From the NCBI GenBank assembly GCA_963724065.1, contig CAVRTB010000006.1, positions 248,001 through 312,000 of the forward strand: 64,000 nucleotides of DNA, in the 5' to 3' direction. The position numbers and the translations under genes were made by a program. Under the pieces are notes generated by a model. That model did not search any database, had not been told where the DNA came from, and saw nothing but the letters and a program-made list of their open reading frames with translations. How positions within the stretch are numbered: the stretch's first letter is position 1; each line of letters starts with the position of its first letter. Positions 1 through 8,922 of the stretch are shown here, one piece after another. Origin of the DNA: DASRIA01 sp963724065. GTDB lineage: Bacteria > Actinomycetota > Thermoleophilia > Solirubrobacterales > JBBDJG01.

Positions 1-1108
<1,108 letters not shown>

Positions 1109-1114
1109 GCGCCG

Positions 1115-2512
1115 TCAGTTACCCATCAGGTCTGCCGCAAACGCCTCGAACGCGTCGAGGTATCGCCCTAGGTGCTCGTCCGTGTGCGCGATCGACAACG
1201 TCCATTCCTCCTCCACGCCGGGCGTCATGAAGATGCCGTGGTTCATGTGGTACAGCCACGCGAGCGTCGAGAGGTCGTCGTCGACCTTGGTGAGGTAGTC
1301 GCGGTACTCGCGCAGGCGCTCGGACGCGAACACGACGCATCCCTTCGCGCCCAGGCCCTCCGTGTAGCACGGCAGCGAATGGCGCGTGATGATCTCGTCG
1401 CAGCCGCGCCTGAGCTGCTCGTTGGCTGACTCGAGCCTCGCGTACGCATCGTCCGTGAGCACCTCGGTGAGCGTCGCGTGCGCCGCGGCCATCACGAGCG
1501 GGTTGCCGTTGAACGTGCCGTACTGGTGGACGGTGCCGTCCGCGATCACGACGGCAAGCTCCTCGGTCATACCGATTGCCCCACCCGGCAGGCCCCCGCA
1601 GCTCGCCTTCGCCAGAGTGACCATGTCGGGAGTCACGCCGAAGCGCTGCGTCGCGCCCCCGGGCGAGATCGTCGCGCCCGTCTTGACCTCGTCGAACACG
1701 AGCTTCACGCCGTGCTCGGAGGTGATGCGCCGAACGTCCTCGAGGTAGCCGTCGACGGGCGGCACGATGTTGATGTTCATCATCGCCGGCTCCATGATCA
1801 GCGCGGCGACCTTGCCGTCGAGGCGCTCGAGCACGCTCGCGAGCGCGGCTGCGTCGTTGAACGGAACCGAGCGCGTCAGCTCCGTGATCGCACGCGGATA
1901 GCCCGCCCCATAGGGCACGCTCACTGGGTCCTCGCGGTCGCCGAGCTCTTCGAGCGAGGGGTATACCGACACCATCACGGCGTCGTGATGGCCGTGATAG
2001 GAGCCCTCGATCTTGAGGATCATGTCGCGCCCCGTCGAGCCGCGCGCGATGTGGATCGCGTCCATCGTCGACTCGGTTCCGGAGTTCGTGAAACGCCACT
2101 GCGGCAGCCGGAAGCGCCGGGACAGCTCCTCGGCAACGCCGATCGAGCCCTCGGTGGGCGCGGCGAAGTGGGTTCCGAGGTCCATGCGACGCTTGACCGC
2201 CTCGGCGACGACCGGGTTCGCGTGACCGATGCACATCACGCCGAAGCCGTTGTGGAAGTCGGTGTACTCGTTTCCGTCCACGTCCCACACCTGCGCCCCG
2301 CTGCCGCGCTCGATGTAGATCGGCCAAGGGTCGTTCTCCTGGAATGAGGAGGGGACTCCCTTCGGCATCACCTTGCGTGCGCGCTCGAAGTACCGGCCGG
2401 AGTTGGCGGTGCGCTGGGCCAGGATCTCGCGCTGGCGCTCGGTCAGTCGGGCGACATGCCGACGATCGATCTCGGGTGCCGGCACCGTTCCCGGGGTACT
2501 CTCGGTTGTCAT
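1115..2512 (-). CDS. PLP-dependent class III aminotransferase (glutamate-1-semialdehyde aminomutase-like)
   Basis: A 465-residue fold-type I PLP enzyme. Visible family landmarks are FTNSGTEST (phosphate binding), GSYHGHHDAV, the cofactor Asp in LVFDEVKTG and the Schiff-base Lys in TLAKASCGGLPGG. It resembles glutamate-1-semialdehyde 2,1-aminomutase and related decarboxylating or omega-aminotransferases; the canonical TGFR after the cofactor Asp is altered to TGAT, so HemL activity should not be assumed. The reading frame stays open 38 codons upstream, but the ATG at 2512 is preferred because GGAGG sits just ahead of it. It follows the acyl-CoA synthetase gene by 52 nt on the same strand. Substrate unknown. 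Confidence 0.85.
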   Translation of the reverse strand: MTTESTPGTVPAPEIDRRHVARLTERQREILAQRTANSGRYFERARKVMPKGVPSSFQENDPWPIYIERGSGAQVWDVDGNEYTDFHNGFGVMCIGHANPVVAEAVKRRMDLGTHFAAPTEGSIGVAEELSRRFRLPQWRFTNSGTESTMDAIHIARGSTGRDMILKIEGSYHGHHDAVMVSVYPSLEELGDREDPVSVPYGAGYPRAITELTRSVPFNDAAALASVLERLDGKVAALIMEPAMMNINIVPPVDGYLEDVRRITSEHGVKLVFDEVKTGATISPGGATQRFGVTPDMVTLAKASCGGLPGGAIGMTEELAVVIADGTVHQYGTFNGNPLVMAAAHATLTEVLTDDAYARLESANEQLRRGCDEIITRHSLPCYTEGLGAKGCVVFASERLREYRDYLTKVDDDLSTLAWLYHMNHGIFMTPGVEEEWTLSIAHTDEHLGRYLDAFEAFAADLMGN

Positions 2513-2564
2513 GGGACCTCCACTCAAGATGGGACCGTCACGCGGGCCGACGGGGCGGTCAAGC

Positions 2565-4097
2565 CTACCGCGCTCGCTCGTGACCTTCGGTCGGGAGACG
2601 TAGCTGCGCCCGCTTGATCTTCCCACTCGCCGTCTTCGGCAGCTCGTCCACGAACCGCACGATGCGCGGGTACTTGTACGGCGCGGTCGCGCGCTTGACG
2701 TGCTCCTGTAGCTCCGTCACCAGCTCGTCGCCGGCGGGGTGCCCTTCCCTCAGGACGATGACGGCCTCGACGACCGAGCCCCGCTCCGGGTCGGGCGCCG
2801 CGACGGCCGCCGCCTCGGCCACGGCAGGATGCTCGACGAGCGCGGATTCGACCTCGAAGGGCCCGATCCGGTAGCCGCCCGACAGGATCACGTCGTCGAG
2901 TCGCCCCTCGAACCACAGGAAGCCCTCGTCGTCGCGGCGAACCCGGTCGCCCGTTCGCCATGCCGGGTCGGCGAAGCGCCGCTCGCCGAGGTAGCCGTGG
3001 AAGAAGGTGGGGATCGTGGAGGGATCGAGGCACAGCTCGCCCTCCTCGGCCGGCCGGTCCTGGTCGTCGAGCACCGTCAGCACGAAGCCGGGCAGCGCCT
3101 TGCCCATCGAGCCGGGCCGCACGGGCTCGCGATCGGGCATGGCAGTGAGCTGGCCGGTCTCGGTCTGCCCGTAACCGTCGTGGATATCGAGTCCTGTGGC
3201 AGCGCGGAAGACCTCCATCACCTCCGGGTTGAGCGGCTCCCCGGCGGAGACCAGCCGGCGCAGCGCGGGCCATCGGCCGGCGTCGAGCGCGGCGCGCTTG
3301 GCGATCATGCGGTACTCCGTCGGCGACTGGCAAAGGACGGCGACCTCGTGCTCGGCGGCCGTGGCGAGCCGCTCGCCCGATTCGAAGCGCGCGTCCTGGA
3401 GCAGCGCGGCGGCGCCGGCCGTCCAGGGCGCGACGAACGCATTGCGTGCCGACTTGGACCAGCCGCTGGCGGCGGTGCACCACGAGAGCTCGCCCGGGCG
3501 GGGGCCGAGCCAGTGGCGAGCCTGCACGGACTGCCCGCGTAGGTACCCCTGGGTATGGACGACGCCGCGGGGCTCACCGGCCGTGCCCGACGTGAAGATC
3601 ACGAGCGACGGATCGCCGGCCGCCGTTGCCGCCGCCTCGGTGGCACCGGCGGCCCTGGGCAGCCCTTCGGCGTCGACGTCGATCCGCGGCGGTGGGTCCT
3701 CGTGCTGCGCCAGCGCGCGGTCGAGCTCGGGCACGTCGCGCCCGGCTGCGAGGACGAGCGCCGGCGCGGCGCCCCGGAGCCGCAGGGCGATGTCCTTCGC
3801 TCTCAGCTGCTCCGAGCAGGGCAGCGCCACCGCCCCGAGGCGCCACGTCCCGAGCAGCGCGAAGACCCACTCCGCGCGAGCGCCGATCAGCGTCATCACC
3901 ACGTCGCCGCGCCCGACGCCGGCCGCCGCCAGCCCGGCTGAGGTCTCGGCGGCGGCCTCCGCGACCTCGCCGAACGCATACGAGCGCACGGACCCGTCCG
4001 CGGAGATCGCGCGCAGGGCCTCATCGGCGGGGCGCTCACGAGCCAGCCTTTCGAGCACGTCGCGCGTGAAGTTGAAGCCCGTGCGCGCCATGCTCAT
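2565..4097 (-). CDS. AMP-forming acyl-CoA synthetase
   Basis: A 510-residue ANL-superfamily enzyme that should activate a carboxylic acid to its CoA thioester via an acyl-adenylate. Motifs seen are the P-loop-like IFTSGTAGEPRGV, YGQTETG, WRTGD, and the C-terminal catalytic Lys in PKTASGKIKR. The sequence is closest in style to medium-chain/benzoate-type acyl-CoA synthetases. The start at 4097 is chosen because its ATG overlaps the TGA of the upstream CBS-methyltransferase gene (ATGA), indicating translational coupling; a second ATG lies two codons later. The longer open frame upstream is antisense-like extension. The acyl substrate cannot be read from sequence. Confidence 0.9.
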   Translation of the reverse strand: MSMARTGFNFTRDVLERLARERPADEALRAISADGSVRSYAFGEVAEAAAETSAGLAAAGVGRGDVVMTLIGARAEWVFALLGTWRLGAVALPCSEQLRAKDIALRLRGAAPALVLAAGRDVPELDRALAQHEDPPPRIDVDAEGLPRAAGATEAAATAAGDPSLVIFTSGTAGEPRGVVHTQGYLRGQSVQARHWLGPRPGELSWCTAASGWSKSARNAFVAPWTAGAAALLQDARFESGERLATAAEHEVAVLCQSPTEYRMIAKRAALDAGRWPALRRLVSAGEPLNPEVMEVFRAATGLDIHDGYGQTETGQLTAMPDREPVRPGSMGKALPGFVLTVLDDQDRPAEEGELCLDPSTIPTFFHGYLGERRFADPAWRTGDRVRRDDEGFLWFEGRLDDVILSGGYRIGPFEVESALVEHPAVAEAAAVAAPDPERGSVVEAVIVLREGHPAGDELVTELQEHVKRATAPYKYPRIVRFVDELPKTASGKIKRAQLRLPTEGHERAR

Positions 4098-5233
4098 CCG
4101 CGCGGCAGGGTGCACACCAGCACGTCCTGGGGCGGAAAGGGAGGCTTCCAGGCCCAGCGCTCGTAGGAAACAAGATCGAGCGGCGAGCGCTCGATCTGCT
4201 CCGTGACCCACCGCGGCCGCGCGAGCGACAGCCCCCAGGCTCCATCTGCCACCTCGACGTAGCCGAAGTCGTCTCGCCGGAAGTCATCGAGCAGCAGGTC
4301 GACCTCGACGCCGTTGAGCCCGAGGTCACTCAGGACCTGGGGAGCCAGGTATCCGTTCGCGGTGAACAGCACCAGGCCGCCGGGCACGAGCGCGCGCGCG
4401 AACAGGTCGAGGAACCCGTGCCACCGATCAGCCGACAGATGGGTGAACAGGGAGCCGCACCACGCGAGGTCGTAACGCTCGCCGAACGTCACCTGGGCCG
4501 GATCCTCGTGGGAGTAGATGGGCTCACCACCGAACAGGGCCGCGCAGAAGTCGACGCTGTCGCGGTCGAGGTCCGAGACCCCGAAGCGCGCGTCCGGATA
4601 GGCCACCTTCAGGAACCGAAGCTCGCGTCCGTGGCCGCACGGAAGGTCGAGGATGCGGGCGGGAGCCGGGCGGCCGAGCTTGTCGAGGATCTCGCGGATG
4701 CAGGTCAGTGCGGTCACGCCCGCGCACGCATACGCGCCCCAGCTACCGGAGTACATGAGGTCGTTCGGCGAAAGCTCGGTGATCACGTCGGCGGCAGCTT
4801 CTCCGAGCTCGGCCTCGATCAGGACCTGTCCGTCGAGGTCGGTCGCTGTCAGCACGCCGACGATCCGCTCCGCCGCGTCGACGACGAGCGCGAGCCCGTA
4901 GGGCGAGCCCGCGATCACCTCGCGCGCGTCGACCAGGCTCGTCTGCGCGTCGACGATCGGCAACTTTGTCGACGCGATCTCCGATACCGATGTCTGCTGC
5001 GGGTCCCGCTGCTGGGCGACGGCGCGCACGATGTCGCGATCGGAGACCACGGCGGAGAGTCGGCCGTCCCCGTCGAGCACCGGAACCGGCAGCCAGCCCT
5101 TCGCCCAGAGCATGCCGGCGGCGTCTGCCATCGTGCTCGCATTCTCCAGGCGGGGGAAGCCGACGCTCATCGCCTGCGCCGCGCGCCCGTGGCGCACGGC
5201 CTCGTCCGGAGGCAGTTCATCGGTCGAAGCCAT
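4094..5233 (-). CDS. CBS-domain pair fused to a class I SAM methyltransferase
   Basis: A 379-residue two-part protein. Residues about 20-135 form two CBS motifs (VPVLDGDGRLSAVVSDRDIV and LVVDAAERIVGVLTATDL), the usual adenosyl-ligand sensor. Residues about 160-345 look like a Rossmann methyltransferase, with motif I RILDLPCGHGRE at 193-204 and an acidic post-I region (VSDLDRDSVDF). The fusion suggests a methyltransferase whose activity is controlled by a nucleotide or SAM. First gene of the minus-strand set with the acyl-CoA synthetase (4-nt stop/start overlap). No signal peptide, so cytoplasmic. The methyl acceptor is unknown. Confidence 0.8.
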   Translation of the reverse strand: MASTDELPPDEAVRHGRAAQAMSVGFPRLENASTMADAAGMLWAKGWLPVPVLDGDGRLSAVVSDRDIVRAVAQQRDPQQTSVSEIASTKLPIVDAQTSLVDAREVIAGSPYGLALVVDAAERIVGVLTATDLDGQVLIEAELGEAAADVITELSPNDLMYSGSWGAYACAGVTALTCIREILDKLGRPAPARILDLPCGHGRELRFLKVAYPDARFGVSDLDRDSVDFCAALFGGEPIYSHEDPAQVTFGERYDLAWCGSLFTHLSADRWHGFLDLFARALVPGGLVLFTANGYLAPQVLSDLGLNGVEVDLLLDDFRRDDFGYVEVADGAWGLSLARPRWVTEQIERSPLDLVSYERWAWKPPFPPQDVLVCTLPRG

Positions 5234-5320
5234 GGGACGTGATGCTACGGGGCGCGGGTAGTGAACTGGTGTTGCGCGGCCTGATGACGGTCACTACGAT
5301 CGTCTCGGAGGTTGAGCGGA

Positions 5321-6415
5321 ATGCGTCGGAAGGTTTGCGGACTCATGGCAGTGGCGGCTACGGCCGTCTTGCTCGTGTTGCCCGCGCAGTCTCATGCGGG
5401 CCGCCTGGTCGCGACGGGTCACGATGCAGACAGCCACTGCGCCGGCTTCGACAGCTCCGGACAGTGCCACTTCGTGCAGGTCGCAGTGAACTACGTGCGG
5501 GGCGCGGCGCCCGTGCCGGCGCGCCCGCTGCTGCTGCTGGACTGCTCCACGAGCGGCTACCTGACGACCGCGATGAACAACGCCGGCGTGGGTGGGCCGC
5601 ACCGCGTGATCTGCCCCACGACGCCAGCGTGGGCCGCGGAGCCGCTGACTACGGCTCGCTACAGCGCCATTGTGGTCGGGTCCTCCGGTGACATGATCGA
5701 TCTCGGAGGTACGGCCGACTCGGCGGCGATCAGCGCTCGCAAGGCAGACATCACCGCGTTCTTCAACTCGGGAGGCGGGATCTTCGCGAACGCCGGAGGC
5801 TTCAACGGGGACGACCCGGCCGATCCGTACTACCAGTTCGTCCCGATCGGGATCGGTGGCAAGGCGGTCACGGCCCCGTTCCGGCTGACGCCGGCGGGCC
5901 AGGGCCTCGGGTTCCACGACTCGGTCAACGGGATCGGGACCAACGACGACATCAATTGCTGCCCGACGCACAACTCGTTCCAGGAGCCGGCCGCGGGGAG
6001 CGCGCTGCAGGTCGCCGAGCGCGACTCGAGCGTGCCGCCCGCGCCCGAGACGCTGTTCGCCGACGGGACGATCAGCGGCGGCAAGATCGTGAAGAAGCCG
6101 GCCGGCGTGATCGGGCTGCCGTCCAACAAGAAGTGCGTCAGCCGCCGCAAGTTCCGGATCCGGATCCGTCAGCCGGGCGGGATCCAGATCCAGACGGCGC
6201 TGGTGTTCCTGAACGGCAAGAAGGTGCGCGTGCTCACCCGCAAGGTGTTCGAGCGCAAGCGCAAAGTGGCGAACGTCAATTTGCGCGGCCTGCCGCGCGG
6301 AACGTTCAAAGTGCGGATCGTCGTCCTCACGAGCGAGGGCAAGACGCTGCGCGGCACGCGCACGTACCGGACCTGCACGAAGAAGCGCAAGTCGAAGCGG
6401 CCGCCGAAGCTCTAG
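5321..6415 (+). CDS. Secreted protein of unknown function
   Basis: A 364-residue protein with an N-terminal Sec signal (MRRKVCGLMAVAATAVLLVL then PAQSHA). The mature part has LLLDCSTSGYLTTAMNN, SAIVVGSSGD and FFNSGGGIFANAGGF, a pattern loosely like a ThuA/glutamine-amidotransferase-like Rossmann fold, but this is only a hint. The last about 100 residues are very basic (Lys/Arg-rich, ending KKRKSKRPPKL) and resemble a beta-sandwich surface-binding module. Start at 5321 is set by GGAGG 8 nt upstream; an in-frame TTG at 5312 is less well placed. It is followed by a duplicated hairpin and faces the ferredoxin gene. I do not recognise the family. Confidence 0.75.
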   Translation: MRRKVCGLMAVAATAVLLVLPAQSHAGRLVATGHDADSHCAGFDSSGQCHFVQVAVNYVRGAAPVPARPLLLLDCSTSGYLTTAMNNAGVGGPHRVICPTTPAWAAEPLTTARYSAIVVGSSGDMIDLGGTADSAAISARKADITAFFNSGGGIFANAGGFNGDDPADPYYQFVPIGIGGKAVTAPFRLTPAGQGLGFHDSVNGIGTNDDINCCPTHNSFQEPAAGSALQVAERDSSVPPAPETLFADGTISGGKIVKKPAGVIGLPSNKKCVSRRKFRIRIRQPGGIQIQTALVFLNGKKVRVLTRKVFERKRKVANVNLRGLPRGTFKVRIVVLTSEGKTLRGTRTYRTCTKKRKSKRPPKL

Positions 6416-6420
6416 AAAAA

Positions 6421-6503
6421 CGAGATTTCCTTAGCCGGAAATCTCGGTGGCCCAGAGTCCCAGCGAGATTTCCTTAGCCGGAAATCTCGGTGGCCCAGAG
6501 TCC
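6421..6503. terminator. Tandemly duplicated 40-bp hairpin between convergent genes
   Basis: Two identical 40-bp units (6421-6460 and 6464-6503) separated by CAG. Each has a perfect 10-bp stem, CGAGATTTCC / GGAAATCTCG, around a 6-nt TTAGCC loop, followed by GTGGCCCAGAGTCC. The position between two convergent stop codons suggests a bidirectional terminator that has duplicated. No long T run follows on the plus strand. On the minus strand the hairpin is followed by TTTTT (complement of the AAAAA at 6416-6420), but this lies beyond the ferredoxin stop as a terminator would. Confidence 0.7.
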
Positions 6504-6505
6504 GG

Positions 6506-6742
6506 TCACTCGTAAAGCTTTATGACGCGGACGGTGCCCTGCGGCGCGGCCTCTACGCAGAGGTAGCAGAGCACGCACTCGTCGAGGTTCTCCGTGACGA
6601 TCCGCAGCGTGCCGTCGTCGTTCTGGGCGAAGATGTCCACCGGGCAGACCTCGGTCAGCTTGCGCGCCACCTCGGGGTCGCGCGCGACCGTCTCGTCGAC
6701 CTCGACGTCGATGAAGATCGACTGCTGCGACGTTGCGCTCAC
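6506..6742 (-). CDS. FixX-like single-cluster ferredoxin
   Basis: A 78-residue protein with four cysteines: Cys33 in EVCPVDIF and Cys56, Cys59, Cys62 in CVLCYLC. This order (CP first, then CxxCxxC) is like FixX-type 4Fe-4S proteins that partner electron-transfer flavoprotein-quinone oxidoreductases, although the fourth position of a standard CxxCxxCxxxC run is absent. The GTG start at 6742 overlaps the TGA of the upstream CoA-ligase alpha gene (GTGA), so it is the last gene of the mcl-ligase operon. Its electron partner is unknown; no fixABC genes lie in the window. Confidence 0.8.
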   Translation of the reverse strand: MSATSQQSIFIDVEVDETVARDPEVARKLTEVCPVDIFAQNDDGTLRIVTENLDECVLCYLCVEAAPQGTVRVIKLYE

Positions 6743-7662
6743 GAGGCCACCTTCTGCCCGAGGCGGTCCTTCACGAGGTCGGGGATCTCGGCGATCTCCT
6801 CCGCGACCGCGATGCCGGCTTCGCGCAGGCGCTGGATCTTCTCGCCCGCGGTGTCGGCCTTGCCCTCGACGATCGTGCCGGCGTGGCCGAAGCTCATGCC
6901 GGGCATCTCGTCCATGAACTTGCCGGCCATGAACGCCACGATCGGCAGGCGGCTGCTGGTCCCCGTGACGTACTCCGCGAGCTCCGCCTCCATGCGCCCA
7001 CCGGGCTCGGTATAGATCACGATCGCGCGTGTCTGCTCGTCGGCCTCGAACAGCGGGATCAACTCCGTGTAGGTCGAGCCGATGATCGCGTCGCCCCCGA
7101 TCGAAACCGCCGTCGACTGCCCGAGGCCCGCTGCGGTCAACGTGCTCGAGATCTCCGTGGTCATTCCGCCGCTGCGCGACATGACGCCCACCGACCCGGG
7201 CGTGTAGGCCTTGGCGGCATCCTTCGCCGGGCCCCCGATGCCGCCCATCTTGATCACATCGGGCACGATCACGCCGAGGCAGTTCGGGCCGATGATGCGC
7301 GCGCCGTGCTGCGACGCAAGCTCGACCATCTGCGCCACGTCCCGGCGCGGGATGCGCTCGGTGACGATCACGATCAGCTTGATGTCGTGCTCGAGCGCCT
7401 CGAACACCGCGTCCTTGGTGAAGGCCGGGGGGACGGTGACGACCGAGCCCTGTATCGGCGACCCGTGATCGGCAACGGCCTGCTCGACCGTGTCGAACAC
7501 CGGCACTCCGTGCACGTCGCGTCCCTTTCGCCCCGGAGTCACGCCGCCGACGACCTTCGCGCCCGCGCCGTAGTCGAGGCACTCACGCGTGAGGTTGACG
7601 GCCTCGCGCCCCGTGATGCCCTGCACGATGAAAGTGGTTCCGCTGTCGATCAGAATGCTCAT
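6739..7662 (-). CDS. Malate-CoA ligase (malate thiokinase)-like alpha subunit, SucD family
   Basis: A 307-residue SucD-family protein: Rossmann CoA-binding half, conserved IIGPNCLGVI and GVMSRSGGMTTE, and the phospho-histidine segment SFGHAGTI with His260. With the beta subunit it would form a nucleotide-dependent CoA ligase. Family sequence alone does not separate succinate from malate as substrate; the malate assignment rests on the operon with malyl-CoA lyase. ATG at 7662 overlaps the stop of the beta gene (ATGA), and its own TGA overlaps the ferredoxin GTG. Confidence 0.85.
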   Translation of the reverse strand: MSILIDSGTTFIVQGITGREAVNLTRECLDYGAGAKVVGGVTPGRKGRDVHGVPVFDTVEQAVADHGSPIQGSVVTVPPAFTKDAVFEALEHDIKLIVIVTERIPRRDVAQMVELASQHGARIIGPNCLGVIVPDVIKMGGIGGPAKDAAKAYTPGSVGVMSRSGGMTTEISSTLTAAGLGQSTAVSIGGDAIIGSTYTELIPLFEADEQTRAIVIYTEPGGRMEAELAEYVTGTSSRLPIVAFMAGKFMDEMPGMSFGHAGTIVEGKADTAGEKIQRLREAGIAVAEEIAEIPDLVKDRLGQKVAS

Positions 7663-8861
7663 GCGGGGATCTTCTCCACCGCTCGCTTCGCCGCTTCGTG
7701 CATCGACACGCTGCGGTCGCAGTACTCCACGCCGTACTTCGCGAGGATCTTGAAGCCCTCGTCCTCCCACGCGCCGGGGATGCGGAAGATCGCGATCTTC
7801 TCGGCCGGGTCGAAGCCCAGCTCAAGGCAGGCCTTGACGACGCCGCGGGCGACGATGTCGACGCGCGTGTTCGAGACGATCGACATCATCACGGCGATCT
7901 TGTCCACGCCGGGCTTGGAGAGCACGAGCTTCGCCAGCCCCGCGGCCTTCGCGACGGACGGGTTGCCCCCGATCTCGCAGTAGTTCGCGGGCTTGCCACC
8001 GTACTTGCGCACGGCGTCGAACAGCGTGAGGCTGCCGCCGCCTGCGCCGATCACGAGGCCCAGGTTGCCGTCGAACTCGGTCACGTTGCCTGCGACGCCA
8101 CGATGGTCCATCGCGTCGACCTCCTCGCCGGCGATCTCGAAGGGCGTGGCCTCGCGCGCCTCGCGCGTCTCCTCGTCACCGACACCCAGCTCCTTCAACA
8201 ATGCCTTCTGGCGCGGGCGCGCTTCGTTCTCCATCTCCATGTGGGCGTCGAGCGCGACGAAGCTACCGTCCTCGAGCTCGCCGAGCGGGTTGATCTCGGC
8301 GAGCGTCATGTCGTACTCGCTGAACAGGCGCGCGAGCCGCGCCAGGATCGGGGTCGCGCGCTGGAGCTGGCGACCCGTCACGCCGGTCTGCGCGATCACC
8401 TCCTTGGCGCGGAAGTCGGGCGCCTCGACGAGGTTCGAGAGGTGCGCCCGGCCGACGCGGTCCGGGTGCTGCTCGTTGACCTCCTCGATGTCGATGCCGC
8501 CCATGTCGCTGAAGAGCATCACGGGCTTCTTGCGGACGCCGTCCCACACGACGCCGGCGTAGTACTCCTGCTTCAGCTGCGCCTTGGGGTCGACCAGCAC
8601 GCCGCGCGGCATGTGCCCGTTGATCTCGAGCGTCAGGATCTCCTCGGCATGCGCGGCCGCCTCGTCGGGCGTGTCGGCAAACTTCACTCCGCCCGCCTTC
8701 ATGCGCCCACCGGTCAGCACTTGCGACTTGACAACGGTCGGGCCGCCGATGTCGGCGGCGATCGCGCGCGCCTCGTCGGCGCTCGTGGCAAAGCCGAACT
8801 TGGTGACCGGGATGCCGGCGCGCTTGACGACCTCGCGTGCCTCGTACTCGAAAAATCTCAC
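7659..8861 (-). CDS. Malate-CoA ligase (malate thiokinase)-like beta subunit, SucC family
   Basis: A 400-residue SucC-family protein with an N-terminal ATP-grasp domain (VVKSQVLTGGRMKAGGVK, MTLAEINPLGELEDG) and the C-terminal flavodoxin-like ligase domain (LGLVIGAGGGSLTLFDAV, YCEIGGNPS). It pairs with the alpha subunit for ATP- or GTP-dependent CoA thioester formation. The neighbour malyl-CoA lyase suggests that the product is malyl-CoA, cleaved to acetyl-CoA and glyoxylate, or the reverse. A standard succinyl-CoA synthetase role is the main alternative. The start is GTG at 8861, 61 nt after the lyase stop. Confidence 0.85.
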   Translation of the reverse strand: MRFFEYEAREVVKRAGIPVTKFGFATSADEARAIAADIGGPTVVKSQVLTGGRMKAGGVKFADTPDEAAAHAEEILTLEINGHMPRGVLVDPKAQLKQEYYAGVVWDGVRKKPVMLFSDMGGIDIEEVNEQHPDRVGRAHLSNLVEAPDFRAKEVIAQTGVTGRQLQRATPILARLARLFSEYDMTLAEINPLGELEDGSFVALDAHMEMENEARPRQKALLKELGVGDEETREAREATPFEIAGEEVDAMDHRGVAGNVTEFDGNLGLVIGAGGGSLTLFDAVRKYGGKPANYCEIGGNPSVAKAAGLAKLVLSKPGVDKIAVMMSIVSNTRVDIVARGVVKACLELGFDPAEKIAIFRIPGAWEDEGFKILAKYGVEYCDRSVSMHEAAKRAVEKIPA

Positions 8862-8922
8862 GCGGCGACCACGAGGCAGTCGTTCTTGACTTCAGGTGTC
8901 GGCGACGCCGACTCGATATTCC

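Noticed and set aside
1115..2626. Longer aminotransferase start at 2626
   Set aside because: It would overlap the acyl-CoA synthetase stop, and the extra residues are not conserved-looking; GGAGG marks the ATG at 2512.
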